This document shows positions 17,337 to 26,900 of a stretch of 64,000 nucleotides of DNA, one piece after another (the stretch's first letter is position 1; each line of letters begins with the position of its first letter). A program made the translations under genes and the position numbers. The stretch is from Spirochaetota bacterium (GTDB lineage Bacteria; Spirochaetota; Spirochaetia; Treponematales; Treponemataceae). Where the stretch lies: NCBI GenBank assembly GCA_023398165.1, contig JAEWSQ010000018.1, positions 13,945 through 77,944 of the forward strand. Reading direction: 5' to 3'. The notes beneath the pieces are model-generated. The model saw only the letters and a list, made by a program, of their open reading frames with translations. It was not told where the DNA came from and ran no database searches.

Positions 17337-19211
17337 ATGGCAAAAAAGACAATACACAAAGTATTCGGACACATTATCCTCTATCTTATTATTATTCTCG
17401 GCATTTTTGCTCTTCAATTTAGGAATCAGTCTATAATATCCAGGAATTTCGGTCAATTACGCCTCACCCTTTCAGAAATAAAGGGTGAGAACGGACAAAA
17501 AAAGTTTAAAGACAGTTTTTATATTTCGTACAAGGGTATTTCCCTTTTTGCAAACACAGAAACACCTATCGTTGTCACCGATAAAAAGAAAAAAGAAAAG
17601 ACTCTTGTTTTTACCGGCTGGAAGGAATTATCAGACAGCGCCTTCGAACTGTACTTTAATAACTCTTTGGTTCTCCTCTGCGGATTAACAGGAGCAAACA
17701 AGGAAACGTTCACCGTATCCGCAGCGTATGATGACACATTTGCATCAGCCGCTATTCCTTTTAAGTTTTCCGATTCATATTCTGTTATGGAAACAACAGC
17801 AAAGCGCGCTGTGCTGAGCGGTAAAACCCAGCAGACATCACTTTCCGCACCTCTTATAGAAGGCAGCCGTCTGATAATAACACCGATTGAAAATTCTATA
17901 ACGTATGCAAACTATGAACCTTCCAGGGAATTCCTGTTTGAAAAGGCTGCCGGTTATGATCTGGCTCAAAAATCCGTGTATGACGCATCGGTTCAAAACC
18001 TTAAAAATGCTTTAGTATCCCAGTTTTCTTCCGCGTCCGACACCTTGAATGAACAGATAGTCGTATCGTATATCACAGAAATGGCTTCCAGAAATAAGTA
18101 TACAGAGGCGGTCTCCTCAATACCCGATTCGTTTACCAACGGTACGAGAAGAACGTACCTATCGGCTCCGTATCTTAATAATCTTGCAGTAATGAATAAA
18201 AGCCTCAAGATGCAGCAGGATAATCTTATATATAAGCTTAACTATGCACTCGAAAAAAACAGTCTGGACATTTTCAAAGCAGATTCTCTTTACAATTTTT
18301 TGATGACGCAGAACCAGGATACCGTGAGAAAATTACTGGCTCTTCCCGGAAAACTTGAAAAATTTGAACCTTCGGTTTCCGAGGCGGCAGGACTTGTTGC
18401 CACATATACAGGATTAACCGCTAAAAACGCGCCGTATGCTTCAGATTTGAAACCGTACATGAATACCTGTATCGATGTTATACGTAAAGCCTGTGTCATT
18501 GAAAGCGATGCTCTGTTTATCATGGAAAAAGATGAAAAGCTGTCCTTACCGGCTTCCGTACATACTGCCATGGCTCTTATTTCATACGGCAGTCAGATTT
18601 CGGATCAGGATATTATTTCAACGGGAATGATGCTGTGCAGCTCACAGCTTTTAAACATAGAACTTCTTGATCTCCGTCTGATAGCAGAGCTGTATGCGGC
18701 AGTTGAAGCCGGCAGCACCTATTATCCGCATATAGAAGTAATAGGACTTAATAACGATAAACCGGTCTGGATCTGGACCGCAGCAAAATCGGTAAGCATG
18801 AGTACCGCAGCGGACGGAACCATAACACTCCAGACATCGTTCCCTGCAGGATATACCCATTACATGATACTGAACAATGTTGAACCTTTCACCGCAATAG
18901 AAATTTACGACATGATGTTCAGGACAGATCCCCGGTTTGAAAGCTATAATTCGTCAGGCTATGTGTATGAGGCGGAAACAAAAACTCTGTTCTTAAAATT
19001 CAGACATAAGACCTATACCGAGAAAGTCAGGCTCTTTTATTCCAAACAGGAAGCTGAACCTGACATTCCGGCACCTGATACCACCGGACAGCCGCAGCCG
19101 GGCTCTAATGCAGGCGGAATACAGGATAATCAAAACACGCAAAGTACTGCACCCGGTGCCGCGAATCAGGATGTTCAGGGCATTCAAAGCCAATATTCTT
19201 CAGGTCTATGA
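17337..19211 (+). CDS. Membrane-anchored periplasmic protein of unknown function
   Basis: A 624-residue protein. One N-terminal membrane segment (VFGHIILYLIIILGIFALQF) anchors a large extracytoplasmic part of mixed alpha/beta character. The tail is low-complexity, rich in Pro, Gly, Gln, Asn and Ser (about 575-624). I recognise no enzyme motif. It resembles, in size and layout, conserved Treponema membrane antigens, but I cannot name it. The longer frame from TTG 17298 would begin inside the promoter, so the ATG at 17337 is chosen. The gene converges on the GatB-asparaginase gene and the two overlap by 6 nt at their 3' ends. Confidence 0.7.
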   Translation: MAKKTIHKVFGHIILYLIIILGIFALQFRNQSIISRNFGQLRLTLSEIKGENGQKKFKDSFYISYKGISLFANTETPIVVTDKKKKEKTLVFTGWKELSDSAFELYFNNSLVLLCGLTGANKETFTVSAAYDDTFASAAIPFKFSDSYSVMETTAKRAVLSGKTQQTSLSAPLIEGSRLIITPIENSITYANYEPSREFLFEKAAGYDLAQKSVYDASVQNLKNALVSQFSSASDTLNEQIVVSYITEMASRNKYTEAVSSIPDSFTNGTRRTYLSAPYLNNLAVMNKSLKMQQDNLIYKLNYALEKNSLDIFKADSLYNFLMTQNQDTVRKLLALPGKLEKFEPSVSEAAGLVATYTGLTAKNAPYASDLKPYMNTCIDVIRKACVIESDALFIMEKDEKLSLPASVHTAMALISYGSQISDQDIISTGMMLCSSQLLNIELLDLRLIAELYAAVEAGSTYYPHIEVIGLNNDKPVWIWTAAKSVSMSTAADGTITLQTSFPAGYTHYMILNNVEPFTAIEIYDMMFRTDPRFESYNSSGYVYEAETKTLFLKFRHKTYTEKVRLFYSKQEAEPDIPAPDTTGQPQPGSNAGGIQDNQNTQSTAPGAANQDVQGIQSQYSSGL

Positions 19212-21566
19212 ATACAGCTCCGCATAAAGCTCCATAGTCTGATCAAGTTCATCTTCCGAGTCGCATGCAAGACTTGCAGCAAAATATAGTGCAGCAGCCG
19301 ATTCTGTCGTCAATCTTCCCATCGGAACCGCACCCTCCCTCCAAACTCTTCTGCTGGTTGAGTAATTTGAAAAGTTAATTGAACTCTGCTGCTGGGATGT
19401 ACAGTATACCCTGCATCCGCTTTTTCTCGCCTTTATGAGCAGGGGTTTAAGGGAATAATCTCCGGTTCTCATACTGCCGGTTCCTGTCTCATACAGCTCC
19501 AGAATAAAGCATTTAACACCTTCGTCAATGAGAGATTTATATAAGGAGGCTTTAAGCCCCGGATAAATTCTGCAGATAAGAAGCTTATCGGCGGCTTCCC
19601 GTAAAAGCTGCTTAGTGACGAAGGCGTCAAATTCGGTACTTGAAAACTGAAGCGAAACCGGGCCCGAAGATGTATATACAGGGGATGAAAGATTCCAGTT
19701 GGTAAATCCGTCCGGAGAAGGCTTCACAAATTTCAAATTCAAGGGCGATAAAACTTTCCCTCCAAAAACCACATAAACACCTTTTTTTTCACGGCAGGCG
19801 GTCTGTGCAGCAAGCAGAAGATTTGATTCTGCCTCACTGGAGGCGTCGGGGGTTTCTGTGGAAGCAGTGAGAACGATCGGTACATCCGCATCTGAAAAAA
19901 GCCAGAATAATAACGCTGCCGTGTAGGCAAGTGTGTCGGTTCCATGAGCTACAACGATTCCGGTTGCCGTGCCGGCTGCAATACGGGATGCAATTTCCGC
20001 TACCAGCAGAGCCCAGTCGGCAGGCTCAATTTCTTCGCTTAAGATCTGCCCGACCGATATGAGCTGATACCGTACACCCGATAGATATTCGGAAGCATCA
20101 TTCTTATCTTTAGGTGAAAAAAACGTATCTAAAAGAGGTTTAAGAACCGAACCGTCTGAAGGGCTGACAGAGCCGTCTTCCCCGAGACGGGAGCAGATGG
20201 ATCCTCCCATGGAAAGGACAAATACAATGCTTATGGCAAGCTCTTTTTTAATAAGCGCCTTGACTATTTGAGGAACCGCCATGCCGTTTGTTTTTTTCAT
20301 TACAAGACCGGTGAGAAACTCAAGGGGCGCCATTTCCCCTTTTCTAAGTTTTTCAGCTTCACCGGGATTTGACTGAATAATGGAACGCACGGCAGGAAGA
20401 ATCTCGTTTTCATCTGATATCTGCTTCCAGTGATTTTTTTTGATAAGAAGATCGGGATCCGAACCGTTTTCCAGAACACTCAGAAGGAGCTGTTTTGCTA
20501 TTCCGCTGTGTATCTGCTTTTTCCCGAATAAAATCATTATTTTCGCAAATCGTTCCGGCGTTAATTCGCTGTTTAAAACGGGTTTATTATACCATTTAAG
20601 AAGTCTTACCAGCTCGCTTGAAATCCAGTGTGCGCAGTCCATCGGATTAGCTCCCACTTCTATCGCTTTTTCAAAAAAATCCGCGCGGTCTTTTTCATCG
20701 CATATAAACTCCGCCCGCGAGCGCGATAAACCATATTGAGCCGAAATCCTTTTCCGTCTCATCTCCGGCAGTTCTATCATAAGAGAATCAGTATTTTGTG
20801 TTATGACGGATGGAAGATAATGGGATGCCTCTGGTCCTGTAACTTTCTCATACTGCCTGTTAACCCCGGCAGCCCTCAGTTTATAAGATTCGGTCATATT
20901 CTGTTTCTCATTCCATAGACGGCTTTCAGATTCAACCTGTCCGCCGGAGCTCAGTACTTCCTCCTGTCTGCCGAGTTCCGCATTAACAGCCTTTCTCACA
21001 AAGTTAAAGGAATTCAGATTGCGCAGCTTTACATAGTATGCGGGAAGGTCAGGGTACTTGGACAAAGCGGCAAATGCATTACACCGTATAGAGCTTTTCC
21101 CCGGTCCGTTTGATGATGGGTGAAGATACTGCATAAGCCTGCGTACTTCTTCTAAAAACAGTTCTGCTTCTTCTCCAAGTTCAAAATTTGCACTTGTCCT
21201 GATAATTAGACTGGGACAGCCTGCATTGGAATAATCCATGCGGGTAATTCCTTCTGAATGAGTTAACCGTCCAGCATCCTCTTCAAGACGGACTTCCTCA
21301 ATCATGATGACTTTTGAACGCTGATGAAAAGAAATAGGGAGAGAGCCTCCTGAGGCAAGTTTTACAGAATAAAAAGTAAGAGCATAGTGTTCGGGAACCT
21401 GGACAATAGATGTATGTTTTTCAAGAACCGGGTTATCCACGATATTGCAGCCCAGAGCTTTAATTATTGTATATACGTCGTTTATAACCGCTTCTGAAGG
21501 AGGAAAAACAGGCTTTACAGATGAGAGCAAAATCCGCACATCCAAAAAAACATGAGACTGATACAC
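19206..21566 (-). CDS. Fusion of a degenerate GatB-like amidotransferase and an L-asparaginase-like domain
   Basis: A single 786-residue frame. Residues 1-260 follow the GatB cradle: EEDAGR (95-100), DYSNAGCPSLIIR (111-123) and LRNLNSFNFVRKAV (181-194). Residues 280-442 match the GatB helical and YqeY-like tail (KQISDENEI, GEMAPLEFLTGLVMKKTNG, then PQIVKALIKKEL). Residues 445-786 are a type I asparaginase: MGGS (453-456, Ser in place of the nucleophilic Thr), HGTDT (541-545) and a Lys at 612. The GatB part lacks the usual N-terminal zinc/Cys segment and the Tyr/Pro-rich tunnel segment. The pairing recalls archaeal GatD (asparaginase-like glutaminase) and GatE (GatB-like), here on one chain. 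Whether it still amidates Glu-tRNA(Gln) is unknown. It starts with GTG after AGGGGG. Confidence 0.8.
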   Translation of the reverse strand: MYQSHVFLDVRILLSSVKPVFPPSEAVINDVYTIIKALGCNIVDNPVLEKHTSIVQVPEHYALTFYSVKLASGGSLPISFHQRSKVIMIEEVRLEEDAGRLTHSEGITRMDYSNAGCPSLIIRTSANFELGEEAELFLEEVRRLMQYLHPSSNGPGKSSIRCNAFAALSKYPDLPAYYVKLRNLNSFNFVRKAVNAELGRQEEVLSSGGQVESESRLWNEKQNMTESYKLRAAGVNRQYEKVTGPEASHYLPSVITQNTDSLMIELPEMRRKRISAQYGLSRSRAEFICDEKDRADFFEKAIEVGANPMDCAHWISSELVRLLKWYNKPVLNSELTPERFAKIMILFGKKQIHSGIAKQLLLSVLENGSDPDLLIKKNHWKQISDENEILPAVRSIIQSNPGEAEKLRKGEMAPLEFLTGLVMKKTNGMAVPQIVKALIKKELAISIVFVLSMGGSICSRLGEDGSVSPSDGSVLKPLLDTFFSPKDKNDASEYLSGVRYQLISVGQILSEEIEPADWALLVAEIASRIAAGTATGIVVAHGTDTLAYTAALLFWLFSDADVPIVLTASTETPDASSEAESNLLLAAQTACREKKGVYVVFGGKVLSPLNLKFVKPSPDGFTNWNLSSPVYTSSGPVSLQFSSTEFDAFVTKQLLREAADKLLICRIYPGLKASLYKSLIDEGVKCFILELYETGTGSMRTGDYSLKPLLIKARKSGCRVYCTSQQQSSINFSNYSTSRRVWREGAVPMGRLTTESAAALYFAASLACDSEDELDQTMELYAELYS

Positions 21567-21698
21567 GATTACCCCCTGGAAATATTACAGAAAAAGTGAT
21601 ATTAACTATACCACTTTTACTTGCTTTATGATATACTTTAAACTGATGTTATATCAACTGTTAGCGTTACTGAAAAGTTGTGTGCATAAGGAGAATTT

Positions 21699-23129
21699 GT
21701 GAATAAGCGCGATTTTCCAAAAATTCATTTTTATGACCAGGATTTTGTCGACATTTATGACAAAACCTGGGCATGGCTTCAAGATTTTTGGCTAGACCCT
21801 AAAACCGGAGAATCTGCTTTAGAAGGCTATTTTGTGTATCCGGAAAACAATAATATAGTATTAGACCAGCTCGAATCTATCTTTGCTTCTTTTTTTCTTG
21901 TTTACTCAAACAGAAATTATCCTGCAAACCAGAATTTGGATTATTTCTATGAAAAACAGGAAGCAGGCGGAGCTATTCGTTGGAAGTACAATTTAAAGAC
22001 CGGAGAACCGGTCGTTTCAAAGGATAATCCTGAGGGCGCAGGTTTGCCCCTTTTTGCATGGGCTGAATTCAACCTTTTTCATAAGTCTGCAAATAAACGG
22101 CGCATCAAAGAAGTGATGCCTGTACTGCAGAAATACACCGAATGGCTTGAAAAAACCTTCAAACAGGAAAACGGACTGTATGCAGTTCCGCCTGCTGCTT
22201 CAACAATGACTAATGCTCCCCGGTCGGGAACGTATTATTCTGTAGACTTCAATTCATGCCTTGCGGTACATGCTCTGTACATGTCGGCTCTCGGCGATAT
22301 TCTCAACGATAAAGATTTAAGTTTTCAGTACAAACGGATGTACTTCTCATTGAAAACCAGAATCAACAATCTTATGTGGGATAATGACACGGGTTTTTAT
22401 TATGACCTTAATAAGGCTTCAGAAAAACTCATGCATAAGACAATTGCAGGATTCTGGCCGCTTTTAGCAGAAATTCCTAATGAAGATAAGGCCGATGCCC
22501 TCATTTCACACCTGAGCAATCCCGAATCATTCGGTACAGAACATCCTTTCCCCACGTTGTCCGCTGACCACAGCGATTTCAGCCTTTCGGGCAACGGATT
22601 CTGCGGAAGCGTGTATCCCCAGTTCAATTTTATGGTGATCAAGGGGCTGGAGAAGTACCAGCGGTGGGATCTGGCGCGCGAGTGCTCCATCCGCCACCTG
22701 TACTTCATGCTCGATGCAATGTTCCCCGGCGGATCGCACACAAAGGGCGATCTTTGGGAAGCGTATCTGCCTAACAAAGAAGGTTTTGCCGTAATTGAAG
22801 GAAACGAAGCGTTCCCCAGAAAACGGCATGTTCAGTCGGCAGGACTTTCCACAATTGCATTGATGATCGAAAACGTGATCGGTCTGTCTATCAGTCTTCC
22901 GAGGAAAACAGTAGACTGGATTATTCCAAATTTGGAAATAATGGGCATTGAAAACCTTTCTTTGAAGCGCAATATGATCACAATTCTTTCAAACAAAAGC
23001 ACCAGAGGATGGGAAATTCAGATGGAAAGTGAAAAATTATACTATTTCACCATCAACATACTCGGGCAAAAGAAAAAAACACTGCCTATTCCGTCCGGAA
23101 AGTGTTCAATGCTTATAGATAAGCTGTAG
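21699..23129 (+). CDS. Trehalase/GH63-like (alpha/alpha)6-barrel glycoside hydrolase
   Basis: A 476-residue cytoplasmic protein with no signal peptide. The long helical repeats with aromatic and acidic loops fit the (alpha/alpha)6 toroid of GH37/GH63/MGH1-like enzymes. Signature-like parts are GGAIRWKYN, DFNSCLAVHALYMSALGDI, MWDNDTGFYYDL, HKTIAGFWPLLAEIP, and GNGFCGSVYPQFNFMVIKGL, followed by GDLWEAYLPNKEG. The substrate is probably an alpha-glucoside or glucosylglycerate-like compound, but I cannot decide. It begins with GTG 5 nt after AGGAG. ppx follows 10 bp after its stop and ppk 13 bp later, so the three form one operon linking sugar and polyphosphate stores. Confidence 0.72.
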   Translation: MNKRDFPKIHFYDQDFVDIYDKTWAWLQDFWLDPKTGESALEGYFVYPENNNIVLDQLESIFASFFLVYSNRNYPANQNLDYFYEKQEAGGAIRWKYNLKTGEPVVSKDNPEGAGLPLFAWAEFNLFHKSANKRRIKEVMPVLQKYTEWLEKTFKQENGLYAVPPAASTMTNAPRSGTYYSVDFNSCLAVHALYMSALGDILNDKDLSFQYKRMYFSLKTRINNLMWDNDTGFYYDLNKASEKLMHKTIAGFWPLLAEIPNEDKADALISHLSNPESFGTEHPFPTLSADHSDFSLSGNGFCGSVYPQFNFMVIKGLEKYQRWDLARECSIRHLYFMLDAMFPGGSHTKGDLWEAYLPNKEGFAVIEGNEAFPRKRHVQSAGLSTIALMIENVIGLSISLPRKTVDWIIPNLEIMGIENLSLKRNMITILSNKSTRGWEIQMESEKLYYFTINILGQKKKTLPIPSGKCSMLIDKL

Positions 23130-23139
23130 GGGCTCTCAT

Positions 23140-24669
23140 ATGGCATCTCTCGAAGCTGTTTTGGAAATCGGTTCTACGGGAATACGGCTTCTAATAGGCG
23201 AAGTTGCGGAAAATCAGGGATGGACTGTCATTGATCATTCGGAACTTCCCATAGCACTGGGCTGGGACGTTTTTACCACCGGCCTTGTTTCGAGGGAGTC
23301 ATTGCTCCAGTGTTTGAAAATTCTCCACCGCTTTAAAGAGCAGATACAGTGCTGGTCTTTACCCAATGAACAAATTACAGTCATAGCAACAAGCGCCTTG
23401 CGGGAAGCAGCAAATAGAGATACCGTTCTTGACCGGATTCTTGTAAAAACGGGATTTAAGGTTAAGGTGATTGACGGTATTGAAGAAAGCAGGCTCATGT
23501 ATCTTGGAGTAGTACAGGCTCTTCAGGACGAGTTTCCTAAACTAAAAAAAAGCGATTCTGTAATTATTGAAGTCGGAGGCGGCTCAACAGAAATAATGCT
23601 CCTTCAAAGGGGCAGAATGGCGGCCGTTCACAGCTTAAGGCTCGGCACGGTTATTATTGAACAGCAGATAAAATCCATGATGGGTTCGCAGAAAGAGGCC
23701 CACCGTTTTCTGGTTGAATACATAAAAAACGCCGGCGGAATAATGAATACTGAAATCAAACTTGATGAGATTGATGTTTTCATAGCTATTGGAAGCGAAG
23801 TACGCCTTGCGGCACTTCAAATAGGAAAACGTATTTATTCCCATTGCTGCACAATTTCAACAGATGAGTTTATTAGTTTTACCGACGAGATACAGGAATA
23901 CTCTATAGAAGAAAGCGCTGAACGCTTCAAAATTCCCTACAGTGAAGCAAAAACGCTGGCCATCGGACTCCTTGCATACAAACTTTTTATTCAGCTTACC
24001 AAGGCCAAGACTATTTTAGTTCCGGACACCACCATACGAGAAGGTGTTCTTGTTTCGAAATTCAGTTCTCCAAGCGCAGAAATTCATGATGATTTCACGT
24101 CTCAAATTATTGCATCGGCGTATAATCTTGGCGTTAAGTATCATTTTGACGAAGCTCATGCCGAATTTGTACGGATAACCGCTCTAAAATTATTTGACGC
24201 TCTCAAGGGTGAATTAGGACTCGACAGCTCTGCCAGAATGCTTTTGGAAGTTGCATCAATTCTTCACGATGTTGGAATGTATATTAGAGGAAGCGATCAT
24301 CATCTTCACAGTCAGTATATAATTTCCCATTCTGATATTTTCGGTATAACAAAAGAAAATATGACAATCATATCGAATGTTGCGCGGTACCACCGGGGCA
24401 AAGGACCGCAGAGCGGCGCATCAGATTTTTACGCGCTCCCGCGTCTTGACAGAATGGCCGTCTTAAAACTGACAGCTATCCTCAGGGTTGCAGATGCACT
24501 TGACCGCAGTCACGGTCAGAGAATTCAGTCATTTGATACCGATTTTAAAGGCGACACATTTATTCTAAAACTTCACGGCGTTCAGGATACTATACTTGAA
24601 AAAATTGCGATGAAAGAAAAAGCTGATTTATTCGAATCCATATTCGGCTATAAGGTTATTCTCGTTTAG
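23140..24669 (+). CDS. ppx: Exopolyphosphatase / guanosine pentaphosphatase (Ppx/GppA) with HD domain
   Basis: A 509-residue enzyme that removes terminal phosphate from polyphosphate or converts pppGpp to ppGpp. The N-terminal actin-like fold has LEIGSTGIRLLIGE and IIEVGGGSTEI, the two phosphate-binding motifs of Ppx/GppA. The C-terminal HD-type domain (about 320-509) has SILHDVGMYI and HHLHSQYII, with ADALDRSH near the end. This two-part layout matches Ppx2/GppA proteins. It is placed directly before ppk, so the cell can make and degrade polyphosphate from one transcript. Confidence 0.92.
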   Translation: MASLEAVLEIGSTGIRLLIGEVAENQGWTVIDHSELPIALGWDVFTTGLVSRESLLQCLKILHRFKEQIQCWSLPNEQITVIATSALREAANRDTVLDRILVKTGFKVKVIDGIEESRLMYLGVVQALQDEFPKLKKSDSVIIEVGGGSTEIMLLQRGRMAAVHSLRLGTVIIEQQIKSMMGSQKEAHRFLVEYIKNAGGIMNTEIKLDEIDVFIAIGSEVRLAALQIGKRIYSHCCTISTDEFISFTDEIQEYSIEESAERFKIPYSEAKTLAIGLLAYKLFIQLTKAKTILVPDTTIREGVLVSKFSSPSAEIHDDFTSQIIASAYNLGVKYHFDEAHAEFVRITALKLFDALKGELGLDSSARMLLEVASILHDVGMYIRGSDHHLHSQYIISHSDIFGITKENMTIISNVARYHRGKGPQSGASDFYALPRLDRMAVLKLTAILRVADALDRSHGQRIQSFDTDFKGDTFILKLHGVQDTILEKIAMKEKADLFESIFGYKVILV

Positions 24670-24682
24670 TACAGGAGTTTTT

Positions 24683-26827
24683 ATGGTGAATAAGTATAAT
24701 TTTTTTAACAGAGAATTATCCTGGATAGAATTTAATGCACGTGTTTTGGCGGAAGCAAAAAAAGCACATACACCCCTTCTCGAACGCTTAAGATTTTTAA
24801 CAATAGTAACAACCAATTTTGATGAGTTTTTCATGGTACGCGTTGCTGAACTAAAAAGGCAGGCTCAGAATAATCCGGGATGGAAAGATCTTGCTTTTCT
24901 TACGGCAAAACAACAGCTTGCAAAAATTTCCGCGAGGGTTCATGAAGTTATTAACAGCCAGTACACCTGCCTCAACAATGTTATTATACCCCAGCTGAAA
25001 AAAGAAGGCATTGAATATATTAAAAATACATCGTATTCACCGGAACAGATGAACTACCTCAGCATTCTTTTTCAACAGGAAATTTTCCCGTTATTAACCC
25101 CCCTGCGCGTAGACAGTGCCACAGAGTTTCCCCATATTACAAACCTCCGTCTGCACGCCGCTTTTTTATTGAAGCCTCTCATAGAAGATTCGCTTTTACC
25201 AGAGCAGTTTAAACATAAAAATGGAGAGGATCCCATAGCCGTTGTTCAGCTCCCGAGCAGCATTCCCCGCATTGTCTGGATTCCCTCCTCCGGTGATAAA
25301 AAAATGTTCACTCTTCTTGATGATATAATAACTCTTTTTGGCACGCGGCTGTTTCCAGGATACAGTGTTGAGGAAAATTTCTTATTCAAAGTAACACGGG
25401 ATGCCGCTTTTGCAGTCGATGAAGAAAGGGATGCAGATTTTATTCAGGCAATGGAAGAGGTTCTTGCAAAAAGACTTTCATCGTTTCCGGTACGTATGAT
25501 ATGCACAACATCAAGTTCCAGAATACAAAAATTTATTTCCAGTAAACTCGGCTTAACTAAGGATGATTTATACGAAGTTCAGGGTATTATAGATCTTGCA
25601 ACACTTGCAGATTTAATCTCTATTGAAGGTTTCACTCATTTAAAATTTCCGGGATGGAAACACTTCCAGAATCCTGTACTTAATAAAGAATGTAATTTTT
25701 GGGATGTTTTAAAACAAAAAGATGTTCTGCTTACTGTCCCCTATGAATCTTTTGAACCGGTTCTCGATTTTATAACACGTGCAAGCGAAGACCCCTCTGT
25801 TCTCGCAATAAAAATGACGCTCTATAGAACCAGCGGAAATTCTCCAATAATTTATGCCCTTGAGAAAGCGGCAAGAAACGGAAAACAGGTTACTGTTTTC
25901 GTAGAACTCAAGGCGCGTTTTGATGAAAAACAGAATATATCCTGGGCTTCCCAGCTGGAACAGGCAGGCGTAATAGTAGTTTATGGTATTGCAAACCTGA
26001 AAGTGCATGCAAAGATGCTTCTCATTGTCCGCAAAGAATACGACGGTATACGGCGGTACGTTCATCTTTCCACGGGTAATTATAATGACAAGACAGCACG
26101 TCTTTACAGCGATTTCTCTCTATTTTCATCCAGTGAAGAACTCGGTAACGATGCAACGCAGTTTTTCAATATGATCTCAGGGTATTCTTCCGTTCAGACA
26201 ATGAAGAGTCTTTTCATGGCTCCGGTAAACCTCAAGTCTCAGCTTCTATTTATGATTGATCGTGAGATTCAGAATTCATCAAAGGAAACTCCTGGGCTTA
26301 TTATGGCCAAGATGAACAGTCTTGCAGATAAAGAAATAATTGAAGCCTTATACAAGGCCAGTAAAAATCATGTTGTCATACTTTTAAATGTGAGAGGAAT
26401 CTGTCTTCTTGTTCCCGGAGTGAAAAATCAAAGCGAGACAATATCAGTTGTCAGCATCGTGGACCGGTACCTCGAACACGCGCGTGTTTTTTATTTTCAA
26501 AACAACGGGGAAGAGGAATTGTATTTGGCAAGCGCCGACTGGATGCCGCGCAATCTAGAAAAACGCGTGGAATTAATGTTCCCGATTATTCAGGATGATA
26601 TTTTCAGAACAATTAAAGATACTCTTCTCGTCTACTTCAGCGACAACACAAACTCATACTATCTTCAAAGCAGCGGATCCTGGATCCCTAGAAAGCCGGA
26701 GGAACACGAAGAAAAATTACGGGCTCAGGAGTTTTTATACAATCAATTCAATCATGCTCATGAAGCCCAGATAAAAGAACTCCCTAAAGAATTTATTGTA
26801 AGAAGATCAGAGCCGAAAAATCAATGA
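24683..26827 (+). CDS. ppk1: Polyphosphate kinase 1
   Basis: A 714-residue enzyme of the usual PPK1 size that transfers the gamma-phosphate of ATP onto polyphosphate. The N-terminal domain starts FFNRELSWIEFNARVL, the family hallmark, with TTNFDEFFMVRV soon after. The two phospholipase-D-like catalytic domains carry the active-site histidines in NLKVHAKMLLIVR and in YLEHARVFYF, with ADWMPRNLEKRVELMFP near the end. It is the last gene of the glycosidase-ppx-ppk operon and ends at a strong hairpin. Confidence 0.97.
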   Translation: MVNKYNFFNRELSWIEFNARVLAEAKKAHTPLLERLRFLTIVTTNFDEFFMVRVAELKRQAQNNPGWKDLAFLTAKQQLAKISARVHEVINSQYTCLNNVIIPQLKKEGIEYIKNTSYSPEQMNYLSILFQQEIFPLLTPLRVDSATEFPHITNLRLHAAFLLKPLIEDSLLPEQFKHKNGEDPIAVVQLPSSIPRIVWIPSSGDKKMFTLLDDIITLFGTRLFPGYSVEENFLFKVTRDAAFAVDEERDADFIQAMEEVLAKRLSSFPVRMICTTSSSRIQKFISSKLGLTKDDLYEVQGIIDLATLADLISIEGFTHLKFPGWKHFQNPVLNKECNFWDVLKQKDVLLTVPYESFEPVLDFITRASEDPSVLAIKMTLYRTSGNSPIIYALEKAARNGKQVTVFVELKARFDEKQNISWASQLEQAGVIVVYGIANLKVHAKMLLIVRKEYDGIRRYVHLSTGNYNDKTARLYSDFSLFSSSEELGNDATQFFNMISGYSSVQTMKSLFMAPVNLKSQLLFMIDREIQNSSKETPGLIMAKMNSLADKEIIEALYKASKNHVVILLNVRGICLLVPGVKNQSETISVVSIVDRYLEHARVFYFQNNGEEELYLASADWMPRNLEKRVELMFPIIQDDIFRTIKDTLLVYFSDNTNSYYLQSSGSWIPRKPEEHEEKLRAQEFLYNQFNHAHEAQIKELPKEFIVRRSEPKNQ

Positions 26828-26841
26828 CAGATGCCGTTCAT

Positions 26842-26886
26842 AAAAAAACCCGGACAAAGCATACCTTTATCCGGGTTTATTTTCTT
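26842..26886. terminator. Bidirectional terminator between ppk1 and the sugar-binding-protein operon
   Basis: AAACCCGGA pairs with TCCGGGTTT and an inner AAAG/CTTT extends the stem. T-runs follow on both strands (TTTATTTTCTT on plus, seven T on minus). It closes two convergent operons. Confidence 0.88.
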
Positions 26887-26900
26887 AAATGTAAGGCTGC

